64,000 bases of DNA, taken from Roseicitreum antarcticum. Lineage in GTDB: Bacteria > Pseudomonadota > Alphaproteobacteria > Rhodobacterales > Rhodobacteraceae. Positions 36,091 through 44,464 of this stretch are shown here, one piece after another; position 1 is the stretch's first letter; each line of letters begins with the position of its first letter. The stretch lies in assembly GCF_014681765.1 (NCBI RefSeq), contig NZ_CP061498.1, positions 2,927,501 to 2,991,500 on the forward strand, read 5' to 3'. The notes below the pieces were generated by a model. The model was given only the letters and a program-made list of their open reading frames with translations, did not search any database and was not told the DNA's origin. The translations under genes and the position numbers were made by a program.

Positions 36091-36131
36091 GCGTTATGCG
36101 GCGGCCATGATTATGTGGAGTCCTCAGCGAC
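36091..36131 (+). repeat. Left terminal inverted repeat of the RIT element
   Basis: These 41 bases match the reverse complement of 39431-39471 at 36 positions. Both copies contain GTTATG and, 18 bp on, ATTATG. Match extends a few bases outward with interruptions. Just inside is a 9-bp hairpin (CCTCAGCGA at 36122-36130, TCGCTGAGG at 36142-36150). Confidence 0.88.
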
Positions 36132-36163
36132 GAAGCAAAGATCGCTGAGGAATCGGAAAATTG

Positions 36164-37174
36164 TCACTCAGCATAATTTGAGCGGCGTGCCTCCTTCAAC
36201 ATGGCAATGAGCTTGTCCGGCGGCGAGAACGTACCCGGCTGCAGGGTCGGGGAGCTTGCGGCCGCCAAGGCTTCGAGCTTGTCGTTCGGATCAGCGCGCA
36301 AGTAGACCTCGGTGCTTTGGAGATTGGCGTGGCCTAGCCACAGCGCCACCTTTCGAATATCGCGCGTGGCGCGCAGCATGTGTTGGGCACAGCTGTGCCT
36401 CAACACATGAGGTGTCACGCGCTTTGCCGCAATTGATGGAAAAGATTGGGCGGCGGTGATCACGTGTTTGGCCAGGATATATTCGAACCCGGATCTGGTC
36501 ATCGCGAAGCCCGCAGCGTTGAGAAATAGCGCTCCATCTTGTCGCTGTTGGCGGACGGCAAGCCAGGCTTTGAGCGCAATGACGCCCTCCTTCCACAGTG
36601 GCAGCACGCGCTCTCGCCGCCCCTTGCCGATGACGTGGATAGTGGCCGGACTTCGGAGTTCGAGTTGATCGAGCTGCAGTCCGACCAACTCGGAAACCCG
36701 CAGGCCCGCCGAGAAGGCGAGGTGGAGCATTGCGCGGTCTCGGGCACCGTAAATGGTCTTGGGATCGGGCGCGTCGATGAGCGCCTGAATCTCAGCCCTT
36801 GTCAGCGAAGCGACTAGCGTCTGGTCGGTCTTCTTTATTGGGATGGCCCGGACGCGAAGCGACTGATCAAGGCAAGCCGGCACACGATACTCCAAGAATC
36901 GGAAGAACGATTTGATGGCCGCTAATCGAGCATTACGGGATCGAGCCGAGTTGCCGCGATCCCGTTCGATATGCTCGAGGAAGGATAGGATCATTGGCAC
37001 CCCGATATCTTCTACTTCCAATTGCGATGGGGCCTTTTGGAGCTGCCGCGCAGCAAAGGTGACGAGCAATTGAAAGCTATAGGCGTAAGCGTCACAGGTG
37101 TGCGGGCTGGCGCGCTGATCGCGAGGCAGGTGTTCTCGAAGAAACCGGGAAAGAGCGGGTGCGAGCGCGGTCAT
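36164..37174 (-). CDS. ritC: RIT element tyrosine recombinase, third gene (RitC)
   Basis: This 336-residue protein is a complete tyrosine recombinase: SAM-like N-terminal domain (SPHTCDAYAYSFQLLVTFAA), then the catalytic residues Arg in SAGLRVSELVGL, His-x-x-Arg in TPHVLRHSCAQHML, His in WLGHANLQSTEVYL and the Tyr in that last segment. The ATG at 37174 overlaps the ritB stop by 4 bp (ATGA), which fixes the start; the frame is open further up but inside ritB. The three proteins of such elements are thought to act together. Confidence 0.9.
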   Translation of the reverse strand: MTALAPALSRFLREHLPRDQRASPHTCDAYAYSFQLLVTFAARQLQKAPSQLEVEDIGVPMILSFLEHIERDRGNSARSRNARLAAIKSFFRFLEYRVPACLDQSLRVRAIPIKKTDQTLVASLTRAEIQALIDAPDPKTIYGARDRAMLHLAFSAGLRVSELVGLQLDQLELRSPATIHVIGKGRRERVLPLWKEGVIALKAWLAVRQQRQDGALFLNAAGFAMTRSGFEYILAKHVITAAQSFPSIAAKRVTPHVLRHSCAQHMLRATRDIRKVALWLGHANLQSTEVYLRADPNDKLEALAAASSPTLQPGTFSPPDKLIAMLKEARRSNYAE

Positions 37175-38085
37175 GCTGCACCTGTCCGGTCGAAGGTCTC
37201 GGCAATATCTGCGATCTGCGCCATCAAGCTTGGTATGGCCTGAAGATACCAGTAAGTGTCGTGAACATGCGCATGGCCGAGATACGTGCTGAGAGCGAGG
37301 ATGTGGCGGGATACGGCGTCGTTGTCGCATGGGCATTGTTCCAGCGATCTCACGGCGAAGCTGTGCCTCATGTCGTGGATACGCGGTCCCGGCTGTCCCG
37401 GAGCACCCCTCAATCCGATCTTGCGCGAAATTTTCCGGAAGATCGCACTGACCGTGTCGTAGCGCGGCGGAGTACCTTCGTTGGATAAGAACAGCGCGGT
37501 AGTCTCCCCGATGATCGACAAACGAGCGGAGAGATAGCGATCGATTGCCGCACGGGTCGTGCTGTGAATCGGAACAAGCCTGCTCTTCTTGAACTTGGTG
37601 CTGGCGATGACCAGTCCGTCGTCGGTGACATCGCCAAGTCGTAAAGCCAGCGCTTCGGATATCCGCATTCCGGTCGCGGCGAGCAACCCAAACAATGTGT
37701 AATAAGTAAGCGGTCGAAGCGTACCGATCGGACCAAGCGAAGCCGCCGCGACCATGAGACCCTCAATCTCCTCGGCCGAATAGATATATGGCTGCTTCCG
37801 CCGAAATAACCCTCGACCCAACGCGTCAGCCGCCGGCACTTCATGCCCGGGATCTTCGGCGTGCATCGCGATCGCGAACCGGCGTACCGTAAGCAGCCGG
37901 TTGCGTCGTTGTTCGGGAGAAGGTGCCTGGATTGCCCATGCGATGACTCGATCGCTTTTGACCATGCCGTCGCCGTGATGCTCAGCGTAGGTCACGAACA
38001 TGCGCAGCAAGATCCGCTGCGTTCGGAATTTGAAACCCATCGCCTCGTGAAGCGCGACGTAGCGCGAAAGATCGTCGGTCAGCAT
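37171..38085 (-). CDS. ritB: RIT element tyrosine recombinase, second gene (RitB)
   Basis: This 304-residue recombinase has Arg in AATGMRISEALAL, His-x-x-Arg in IHDMRHSFAVRSL, His in TYLGHAHVHDTYWYL, with the Tyr nucleophile in the same run. The start at 38085 has GGGAGAAG upstream and overlaps the ritA stop by 7 bp; an in-frame ATG at 38103 would add six residues. Its stop overlaps ritC. The 5' overlap with ritA suggests that ritB translation depended on ritA readthrough, which the ritA frameshifts may now affect. Confidence 0.9.
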   Translation of the reverse strand: MLTDDLSRYVALHEAMGFKFRTQRILLRMFVTYAEHHGDGMVKSDRVIAWAIQAPSPEQRRNRLLTVRRFAIAMHAEDPGHEVPAADALGRGLFRRKQPYIYSAEEIEGLMVAAASLGPIGTLRPLTYYTLFGLLAATGMRISEALALRLGDVTDDGLVIASTKFKKSRLVPIHSTTRAAIDRYLSARLSIIGETTALFLSNEGTPPRYDTVSAIFRKISRKIGLRGAPGQPGPRIHDMRHSFAVRSLEQCPCDNDAVSRHILALSTYLGHAHVHDTYWYLQAIPSLMAQIADIAETFDRTGAA

Positions 38086-39321
38086 GACACTTCTCCCGGC
38101 CACGGTTGTGCGATCCGCTCCAGCATGATGACATCGACTTTGGCGTATAGGACCGTGGTCTCCACGGACTTGTGTCGCAAAACCGCGCCAATCGACTGCA
38201 AAGTGGCACCGCTTCGGAGCAGGTGTGTAGCTGCCGAATGGCGTAGCAAGTTCGCTCCGCGTGATGGCGGATCCTCAATGCCAGAGCGCGTCAAAGCATG
38301 AGAAACGATCTGAGAAATAGACGGAGAACCATGAAACGGCCGAAATGGCGCGGTTACTGTCAGGAACATGCGGTCGTCGTCAACAGCTGGCCGAGCGTCA
38401 TTCAGATAGCCGAGCACGGCATCGCCCGCATCCTGCGGTAGAGGCAAAAGAGTCTCGGATCGTCCCTTGCCCTTGACACGCAGGGTTCCCGAACGCCAAT
38501 CAATGTGCTGAAGTCGCATCTCCGAAATGTCGCCCGCCCGCAATCCGAGACGGGCAAGGAGGAGTAGAATCGCGCGATCTCGAATACCCGCCTGGTTTGA
38601 AGATCGCAGGACGCCACGACACGTTCGACCTGATCGGGTGACAGATAGCGCGGCAATGATGATAGTCGCCATTGCGGAATGCGTGGCACGGCGTGTTCAA
38701 GACCAGGGCGACAGCGATCGGACGCTGCCAGAAAGCGCAAATATCCGCGCAGTGCGGTCATCATTGTCTTGGTGTAAACTACGGAGCAGTGTTGGGCTTC
38801 GTTGAGAATAGCCATTCGGATGCCAGCTGGGCCATAAGCGTGCGGATCCGATCCCAGTGACGGGAGAAGCCGCATGACCATTCTCCCGTGTCGTACGGCT
38901 GTCTGTTCGCGAATGCCTCGATGTCGCAGGAGCCATTCCTGGAAATCGCCAACCAGAGGGTCAACGGAGTTTGCGACGGCCTCAGCCAGAGGAGCGATGA
39001 TGCCACGTCTGGCAAGAAACGAGATAAAACGATGAACACGGTTAAGATAGCCAGTCGAGCAGGGCACGGCTCGCCGTGTGCCCCGCAACGACAACGATGC
39101 TTGGCGAACCGGCCAAGAATGTCGTGGTCGATGAAACCGAGTTCGACCTTCTCAATTGCAAGCCACGCGGCAAAATGGCGAGCGCAATCGGTGTAGCCTT
39201 GGATGGTCAGCGGTGAGTACCTCAGCAAAGTGAGTTCTTCAGCAAACTGGTTGACCCACGGCGTCAGTTCGCCCGCGTCCATGGTCCTTGGTGCCGGGGC
39301 CTGTCTTTTGATGACGTTCAT
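38079..39321 (-). pseudogene. ritA: RIT element tyrosine recombinase, first gene (RitA), two frameshifts
   Basis: The product is spread over three frames. Residues from MNVIKRQAPAPRT run to about 39070 in frame 1. They continue as YLNRVHRFISFLARRGI and on to YLSPDQVERVVASCDLQT in frame 2. The end, from GIRDRAILLLLARLGLRAGD to LLRHSAATHLLRSGA and RHKSVETTVLYAKV, is in frame 3, entered near 38590. Both breaks need a -1 shift, equivalent to one lost base each. Corrected length is about 414 residues, right for RitA. The catalytic Arg, Arg-His, His and Tyr regions are all still present. A GGGAGAG site precedes the ATG at 39321. Sequencing error is an alternative. Confidence 0.82.
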
Positions 39322-39430
39322 ATCTACTCTCCCATGTGCCAGAATGGCGCTTGGGAAGTTTAGATTATGCCGCGCTGTCGCCCTGCAGAGATATTTTATT
39401 ATCCTGCAATTAATGCCTAAAATTGCCCTC

Positions 39431-39471
39431 GTCGCGAAGGACTCCGCATAATCGTGGCCGCTGCATAACGC
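39431..39471 (-). repeat. Right terminal inverted repeat of the RIT element
   Basis: This is the partner of 36091-36131 (36 of 41 bases identical as reverse complement). It abuts a 26-bp perfect palindrome on its outer side. Confidence 0.88.
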
Positions 39472-39497
39472 CGCTTATGTGCTGCAGCACATAAGCG
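39472..39497. repeat. 26-bp perfect palindrome at the outer right edge of the RIT element
   Basis: CGCTTATGTGCTG is followed directly by its reverse complement. It carries the TTATG motif also repeated in the terminal inverted repeats. It lies between the right repeat and the resumed tnpB frame, so it belongs to the inserted DNA. No equal palindrome is found at the left end. Confidence 0.9.
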
Positions 39498-39597
39498 CCG
39501 CGGTTTCAATACGCTGGCCGCGCAAGCGGAACAGGTTTTGGCCGAGGATCCGTATTCGGGCCACATGTTCGTCTTTCGAGGTCGCCGGGGTGAGCTT
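39498..39597 (+). pseudogene. tnpB: IS66 TnpB, continuation after the RIT element
   Basis: From 39498 the frame reads [20 protein letters not shown] and then [12 protein letters not shown], the next part of IS66 TnpB after the N-terminal piece at 36032-36090. The match ends at about 39597, where the sequence becomes a diguanylate cyclase remnant. The rest of tnpB and all of tnpC are gone. Confidence 0.85.
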
Positions 39598-39721
39598 GGG
39601 CGTCGCAGTACGCATCGATGAGACCGAGGAAACAGCTTTGATCGACCGTGCCGATCAAGCACTCTACGATTCAAAAGATGGCCGACGGAACCAGATCTCG
39701 GTTGCATCAAACGACCGATAA
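39587..39721 (+). pseudogene. 3' fragment of a GGDEF diguanylate cyclase gene
   Basis: The frame reads [20 protein letters not shown], then RADQALYDSKDGRRNQISVA and a stop. This is the end of a GGDEF domain (the SxGVA strand and the ADxALYxAKxxGRN helix). Everything upstream, including the GGDEF loop, is missing, so it cannot make c-di-GMP. It is fused to the tnpB remnant over a short shared sequence near GCCGGGGTGAG. Confidence 0.8.
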
Positions 39722-40004
39722 GGGCCCACTAAAGAACTTTGGTAGGCTGTCAGGCGACCAGTTCTGCGTCTACGCGGCAAACCTTTCGGGCCGGCCAAGG
39801 TTCGACCCGTGACATGGCTTTGCGGTCCCACTGCGACACGCAGCATGCGGGGGCGGCAAAGAACATCAGCGTATCCAGAGCCGCGGCAAAGTTACAAGAG
39901 GCCGCAGCCGTCATGCGAGAACCCATCCACAGGGAACAGCCGATGACATCCACGAAATTCGGGATACGCTGGTTCTTCGACACCATCGGTACGGTGCCGA
40001 AAGG
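39722..40004. other. Interval between GGDEF fragment and sugar ABC operon
   Basis: No gene or remnant could be identified with confidence. It forms the 3' side of the sugar operon; no clear terminator hairpin with a U tract was seen. Confidence 0.5.
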
Positions 40005-41090
40005 TCAGGCGGTGGGCCGCATGGGCGACGGGTCAATCCGCGCCTCGGTGACTGGGTTGAACAGGTGCAGCATGTCAACCTGCGGCACAAGCCCCACCTT
40101 GTCGCCCACTTCCAGCGGGCGGCGGTCGCGGAACAAGACCGTGTAATGCGCATCCCCCACCGCGACAGAGGCGACAGTTTCCCCGCCCATGGGCTCTACG
40201 ACCGCAACCACGCCGTCGATACCTTCGCCCCGTGGCACAAGGAGCAAATCTTCGGGGCGTACCCCACAGATGAAATCTTGTGGCACCCCGTTGGGCTGCC
40301 CGACCTGCCCCCAGTCAAAGCGCGCACCCGCGATGGCAAAACCATCGCCATCCAGCCTCGCAGGCATCAGGTTCATCGACGGAGACCCGATGAACCCAGC
40401 CACGAACAGGTTGCGCGGGGCGTCATAAACATCAATCGGGCGGCCCATCTGCTGGATCTCACCGCCGCGCATCACCACGATCTTGTCGCCCATGGTCATC
40501 GCCTCGACCTGATCGTGGGTGACATAGACCGACGTAGCCCCTAGCCGTCGGTGCAGCGCCTTGATCTGGGCGCGCATTTCCACCCGCAGCTTTGCATCTA
40601 GGTTGCTGAGCGGCTCATCGAACAGGAAAACTTTTGGGTCGCGCACAATGGCCCGCCCCATGGCGACCCGCTGCCGCTGCCCTCCCGAAAGTGCCCGGGG
40701 CGTGCGGTCCAGCAACGGGGTCAGCGCCAGAAGTTCGGCGGCATCGTTTACCTTGCGGTCCATCTCGGCCTTTGGGGCCTTGCGCAGGCGCAGACTGAAT
40801 TCGATGTTCTGGCGCACGGTCTTGTGCGGATAAAGCGCATAGTTCTGGAACACCATCGCAATGTCGCGGTTCTTTGCAGCGACATTGTTCACGACCTTGC
40901 CGTCGATACGGGCTTCGCCTGCGGTGATGCTTTCCAACCCCGCGATCATCCGCAAAAGGGTGGATTTGCCGCAACCCGAGGGGCCGACGAGAACAACGAA
41001 TTCGCCGTCCTCAATGTTCAGGTCAATCTCACGGATGATTTCCAGGGCGCCAAAGCGCTTTTTCACACCGGACAGGGTGACGGATGCCAT
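40005..41090 (-). CDS. Carbohydrate ABC transporter ATP-binding protein (UgpC/MalK type)
   Basis: This 361-residue ATPase of the CUT1 sugar importers has Walker A GPSGCGKST, Q-loop VFQNYALYPHKTV, signature LSGGQRQRVAMGRA, Walker B VFLFDEPLSNLD and the switch histidine VTHDQVEA. The C-terminal ~110 residues are the TOBE/MalK regulatory domain (GVRPEDLLL). It energises uptake through the two permeases encoded just upstream. It is the last gene of the tkt-kinase-SBP-permease-permease-ATPase run. Confidence 0.95.
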   Translation of the reverse strand: MASVTLSGVKKRFGALEIIREIDLNIEDGEFVVLVGPSGCGKSTLLRMIAGLESITAGEARIDGKVVNNVAAKNRDIAMVFQNYALYPHKTVRQNIEFSLRLRKAPKAEMDRKVNDAAELLALTPLLDRTPRALSGGQRQRVAMGRAIVRDPKVFLFDEPLSNLDAKLRVEMRAQIKALHRRLGATSVYVTHDQVEAMTMGDKIVVMRGGEIQQMGRPIDVYDAPRNLFVAGFIGSPSMNLMPARLDGDGFAIAGARFDWGQVGQPNGVPQDFICGVRPEDLLLVPRGEGIDGVVAVVEPMGGETVASVAVGDAHYTVLFRDRRPLEVGDKVGLVPQVDMLHLFNPVTEARIDPSPMRPTA

Positions 41091-41124
41091 TTTCAGTCCT
41101 TTCCTTATTCCATTGCAGCGGCGG

Positions 41125-41967
41125 CTACTTCACGGCGCCGCTGGTCAGCCCGTTCACGATCTGTCGTTCAAACAGCAGATAAAGAAACAGGATCGGCACG
41201 ATCGTCGTTATGGTGAACGCGTTGATCAGCGGCCAATCGGTCAACCCCATGGTGTCGCGCATCATGAACAGCTGATAGGGTAGCGTGCGCATATCGCTGG
41301 AGGTGGTGAAGGCCAGCACGAAGGGAAATTCGTTCCAGGCCTCGCGCAGCGACAAGATACCCGCCGTCACCATCCCCGGCAATGAGATCGGCACGACAAC
41401 CTTCCAGATCCGCTGCCAGATCGAGGCGCCGTCCATCGCGGCAGCCTCCTCTAGCTCTTTCGGGACGGCCTGAAAGAACCCGATCAGGATCCACGTTGCC
41501 ATCGGCACGGCGGTGGCGGTGTAGGTGATGATCAGCACCGTGTAGGTGTCGAGCAGGTTCAGCCGCTCGATCAGGTCATAAAGCGGAATGATCAGGCTGG
41601 CCCGGGGCAGGATGCGCGGGATCAGGATGAACAGCAAAAGGATATGCCGCCAGCGGAAGGCATAGCGCGCAAAACCATAGGCCGCCAGCACCGACACGAA
41701 CAGCGTGATCGCGGTGGACGCCAGCGCCAGGAACAGGCTGTTCGCCATGTATTGCGCAAACCCGTCCGATGTCAGCACGCGGCCGTAATTGTCCAGCGTC
41801 GGATCCTCAGGCAGGAACCCCCCGGTATACAGCGTCAGCGGCGTCTTGAACGATGCCGACAACGACCACAGGATCGGCAGCACCGCCCAGAGGGTGATCA
41901 GCGCAAGCACACTCCAGGCAAAGATGCGGGTGCCCAGCGGGCGGTTGAGGCTGGAATCATTTGTCAT
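41125..41967 (-). CDS. Carbohydrate ABC transporter permease (MalG/UgpE type)
   Basis: This 280-residue membrane protein has six predicted segments and the EAA loop ELEEAAAMDGASIWQRIWKV, which contacts the ATPase. The N-terminal FKTPLTLYTGGFLPEDPTLD is typical of the MalG-type CUT1 permease. The start at 41967 (MTNDSS) overlaps the end of the upstream permease gene by 11 bp; an ATG at 41988 has no ribosome binding site. It is one of two permease subunits in this importer. Confidence 0.93.
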   Translation of the reverse strand: MTNDSSLNRPLGTRIFAWSVLALITLWAVLPILWSLSASFKTPLTLYTGGFLPEDPTLDNYGRVLTSDGFAQYMANSLFLALASTAITLFVSVLAAYGFARYAFRWRHILLLFILIPRILPRASLIIPLYDLIERLNLLDTYTVLIITYTATAVPMATWILIGFFQAVPKELEEAAAMDGASIWQRIWKVVVPISLPGMVTAGILSLREAWNEFPFVLAFTTSSDMRTLPYQLFMMRDTMGLTDWPLINAFTITTIVPILFLYLLFERQIVNGLTSGAVK

Positions 41968-42859
41968 CGCGGGACCGCCCTGCTGCACGAAGGAAAACGG
42001 CGCTGAGCGCGATGTTGATGACCAGGATCACGATCATCACCGCAGCGCCGGTGGAATAGTTCAGATCACGGAATGCCAGTTGGTACATGTAGACCGCCAG
42101 CACCTCGGTGGACCGGCCTGGCCCGCCGCCTGTCAGGGGCAAGATAATGTCGAACATGTTGAAACTGGCAAAGCTGAGCCACATCAACGCCAGCGACAGC
42201 ATCGGCACGATAGACGGAATGGTGATATGTACGAATTTCTGCCAGCTTCCCGCGCCGTCGATCTCGGCGGCAGCATACATTTCGGGGTCGATGGTTTGCA
42301 GGCCCGCCAGCAAGATCAGCGTGGCAAAGGGCGCGATAAACCAGACATTTGCCATGGTGATGACCATCAGCGCCTTGTCGGGGTCAGCCAGCCACGACAC
42401 GGTGGACCCACCCAGCGCACCGGAAATCTGCGTGACAATGGCATTCTGGCCGGTGAACAGAAACCGCCACATCACCGCAGCCGCCACACCCGATACCAGA
42501 TAGGGGATTAACGCGATGGCGCGAAACACCGCACGCGCGAATTTGATCTGGTTCAGCACCAGCGCATGCACCAGCGACATCAAAAGCCCGATGACGATGG
42601 TCGCACCGACAAAGATCAACGAGATGACAAGCGAATTGCGAAACCCGGGCGAGGTGAACAGGTCGCGGTAATTGGCAAGGCCCACGAAGGGCTCGCCGGG
42701 TTCCCAGACCTCGATCTGGTAAAAGGACATCACGATGCCCCGCACCACCGCATAGCCAAGCACCCCGGCCACGATGGCGATGGCGGGAAACAGCAAGACA
42801 TAGGGCGTCAGCCGTTCTGTCATCCTGTCCTTGAAACTGCCGTGCAGTGTCGTGGCCAT
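41957..42859 (-). CDS. Carbohydrate ABC transporter permease (MalF/UgpA type)
   Basis: This 300-residue membrane protein is the MalF/UgpA-like partner. It has about six segments, LTPYVLLFPAIAIVAGVLGY at the N-terminus and the EAA loop DPEMYAAAEIDGAGSWQKF. LPLTGGGPGRSTEVL is typical of CUT1 permeases. The start at 42859 (MATTLHG) follows GGGAGGGG; an upstream ATG in frame gives a basic extension without a ribosome site. Confidence 0.93.
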   Translation of the reverse strand: MATTLHGSFKDRMTERLTPYVLLFPAIAIVAGVLGYAVVRGIVMSFYQIEVWEPGEPFVGLANYRDLFTSPGFRNSLVISLIFVGATIVIGLLMSLVHALVLNQIKFARAVFRAIALIPYLVSGVAAAVMWRFLFTGQNAIVTQISGALGGSTVSWLADPDKALMVITMANVWFIAPFATLILLAGLQTIDPEMYAAAEIDGAGSWQKFVHITIPSIVPMLSLALMWLSFASFNMFDIILPLTGGGPGRSTEVLAVYMYQLAFRDLNYSTGAAVMIVILVINIALSAVFLRAAGRSRDDK

Positions 42860-43041
42860 ATTCACCCCTCCCGGAACATGTGGCGCAAAGCTCCGCAAAA
42901 AAGCGGCCGCGCGCATCAAGAACATGCGAAAACATCAGGTTCGACCGGGAGGCGTGCTGGCGCATCTGGCGGGCACGGGCCCCCCCCGGTGGTCATGCGA
43001 TCGGCGGGGGGCGCGGTTTACCCCCCGCCCGCGTTTTCACG

Positions 43042-44322
43042 TCAGTCGGCCACCAGTTGGTCGATCGCCGCCTGATGCGTCGCCGCGATTTCGGCCGCAT
43101 CTTGCTCGGGGTTCTGCAAGGCCGCCTGCATCGCATCCAGCAAGATCTGATAGATCTGGCTTTGGCGCGGATGCGTGGGCAGCGGCGTCAGATTGGCGAA
43201 TTCCGGGGCGAATTGCGACGCCCAGGGTTTGACGGTGTTGTATTCCTCCGACTCGAACACCGACAGCACGGTGCCGGGTTGATAGCGCGCCGACACCTCG
43301 CCTACGTTCTCGGGGCGGGCCAGGTATTGCAGCACCTTGCGGATCGCATCGTCCTCGGCCGCGCCGGTGGTGACAAGAAAGGGCCAGCCCAGCGTCATGG
43401 TGCGGGCCGCATCCTCGGCACCCGGACGCGCTGGCGGACGGGCACCATCCCATTCTTCACCCCAGGTCAGGGTTTCGTTCAGCGTGGGATAGATATTGTC
43501 ACCCAGCATCGCCTGCGCGGCATTGCCCCCGATGAAGGAACTGCGCATCGCGCCCGAATCCCAGGCCAGCACATCCTGCGAGGTCAGCCCCTCGGCCACC
43601 AGCGTCTGGTAAAACCCCAGCAGGTAGCGACCCGCATCCGATTCGATCTGCGGCACGCCGCCCTCAAACTGGCCGCCCATCGCCATGAAGGTGGACAAGA
43701 ACCACACCGGATCATGGGCCCGGCTGCCGATGACGGCATAACCAATATGGCCTTCGTCCTTTATGGCGCGGGCCACGTCCAGAACATCGTCCCACGTCTG
43801 CGGCACGTCCAGGCCGGCCGCTTCCAGCCAGTCCTTGCGATAGGTGTACCAGAACGGGCCGGCATAAAGCGTCAGCCCGTAGGGCGTGCCGTCCAGCGAC
43901 GCCATGTCGAGACCCACCGTCGAGATATCGTCCAGCGAGGCCGCGTCTTCGCTGCGCCATTCGTCCAGCAGCCCGGAAATGTCGCGCACGGCATTTTGCG
44001 CAACCAGCGGTGCCAAACCATCGGCGGGCACCTGCACGATATCGGGGGCGCGGTCGGCCCGCGCCGCGCGCAGCGTGTCGGCCACGGCCTGTTCCAGCGG
44101 GATAACATCAGTGGTCACCTCGATGCCGGGGTTTTCGGCATGGAAGGTGTCGAATGCATCCGCAGGAATGAAATTCTCGCGGCCGAACCAGATGGTGATT
44201 TCGGTGGTGCCTTGCGCTACTGCGCCGGTTGCAGCGCCCAGAACGGCGGTGCCGGACAGGAATGTGGCACAGGCAAGGGCCTGCGCCGACCCGGCGAATG
44301 TGGTTTTACGGAATTGTTTCAA
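43042..44322 (-). CDS. Carbohydrate ABC transporter substrate-binding protein, TTG start
   Basis: This is a 426-residue periplasmic binding protein (SBP family 1). The best start is TTG at 44322: GGGAGGATCATGAATTG places GGAGGA 7 bases before it, and the product then begins with a signal peptide (KQFRKTTFAGSAQALA, ending AVAQ). The only nearby ATG is out of frame and stops at once (ATGAATTGA). The mature part shows EITIWFGRENFIPADAF, PDIVQVPADGLAPL, and WYTYRKDWLEAAGLDVPQTW, all typical. It sits between the kinase and permease genes. The ligand is unknown, but a ribulokinase-like kinase next door suggests a pentose, pentulose or pentitol. Confidence 0.9.
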   Translation of the reverse strand: MKQFRKTTFAGSAQALACATFLSGTAVLGAATGAVAQGTTEITIWFGRENFIPADAFDTFHAENPGIEVTTDVIPLEQAVADTLRAARADRAPDIVQVPADGLAPLVAQNAVRDISGLLDEWRSEDAASLDDISTVGLDMASLDGTPYGLTLYAGPFWYTYRKDWLEAAGLDVPQTWDDVLDVARAIKDEGHIGYAVIGSRAHDPVWFLSTFMAMGGQFEGGVPQIESDAGRYLLGFYQTLVAEGLTSQDVLAWDSGAMRSSFIGGNAAQAMLGDNIYPTLNETLTWGEEWDGARPPARPGAEDAARTMTLGWPFLVTTGAAEDDAIRKVLQYLARPENVGEVSARYQPGTVLSVFESEEYNTVKPWASQFAPEFANLTPLPTHPRQSQIYQILLDAMQAALQNPEQDAAEIAATHQAAIDQLVAD

Positions 44323-44464
44323 TTCATGATCCTCCCATTGATCGTTGCGGCGGTTGGCGCGATTGCCCCCGGTTCGGGGGTAAAGGCGCGTCGTTTGACA
44401 CGTGTCATGTCGTCCTCCTCCATCGTCGAACGGGCGGCGGACCGCCCGTTTTGGTCCGCGTCCC

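Larger units (their letters stand above)
36091..39497. mobile_element. RIT (recombinase in trio) element inserted in IS66 tnpB
   Basis: The 3407-bp segment contains three overlapping tyrosine recombinase genes on the minus strand (ritA, ritB, ritC) between 41-bp inverted repeats. It splits tnpB: joining 36090 to 39498 gives GACATGCG-CCGCGGTTTC, which reads Asp-Met-Arg-Arg-Gly-Phe in the tnpB frame with no bases lost. Boundaries carry a 3-bp GCG ambiguity. There is no clear target duplication beyond that. RIT elements are a described class; insertion here is read directly from the sequence. ritA is frameshifted, so the element is probably inactive unless helped in trans. Confidence 0.85.

Noticed and set aside
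36164..39321. A Tn554-type transposon (TnpA, TnpB, TnpC)
   Set aside because: Tn554 has two tyrosine recombinases plus a different TnpC. Here all three products are tyrosine recombinases with overlapping genes and long inverted repeats, which fits a RIT element.
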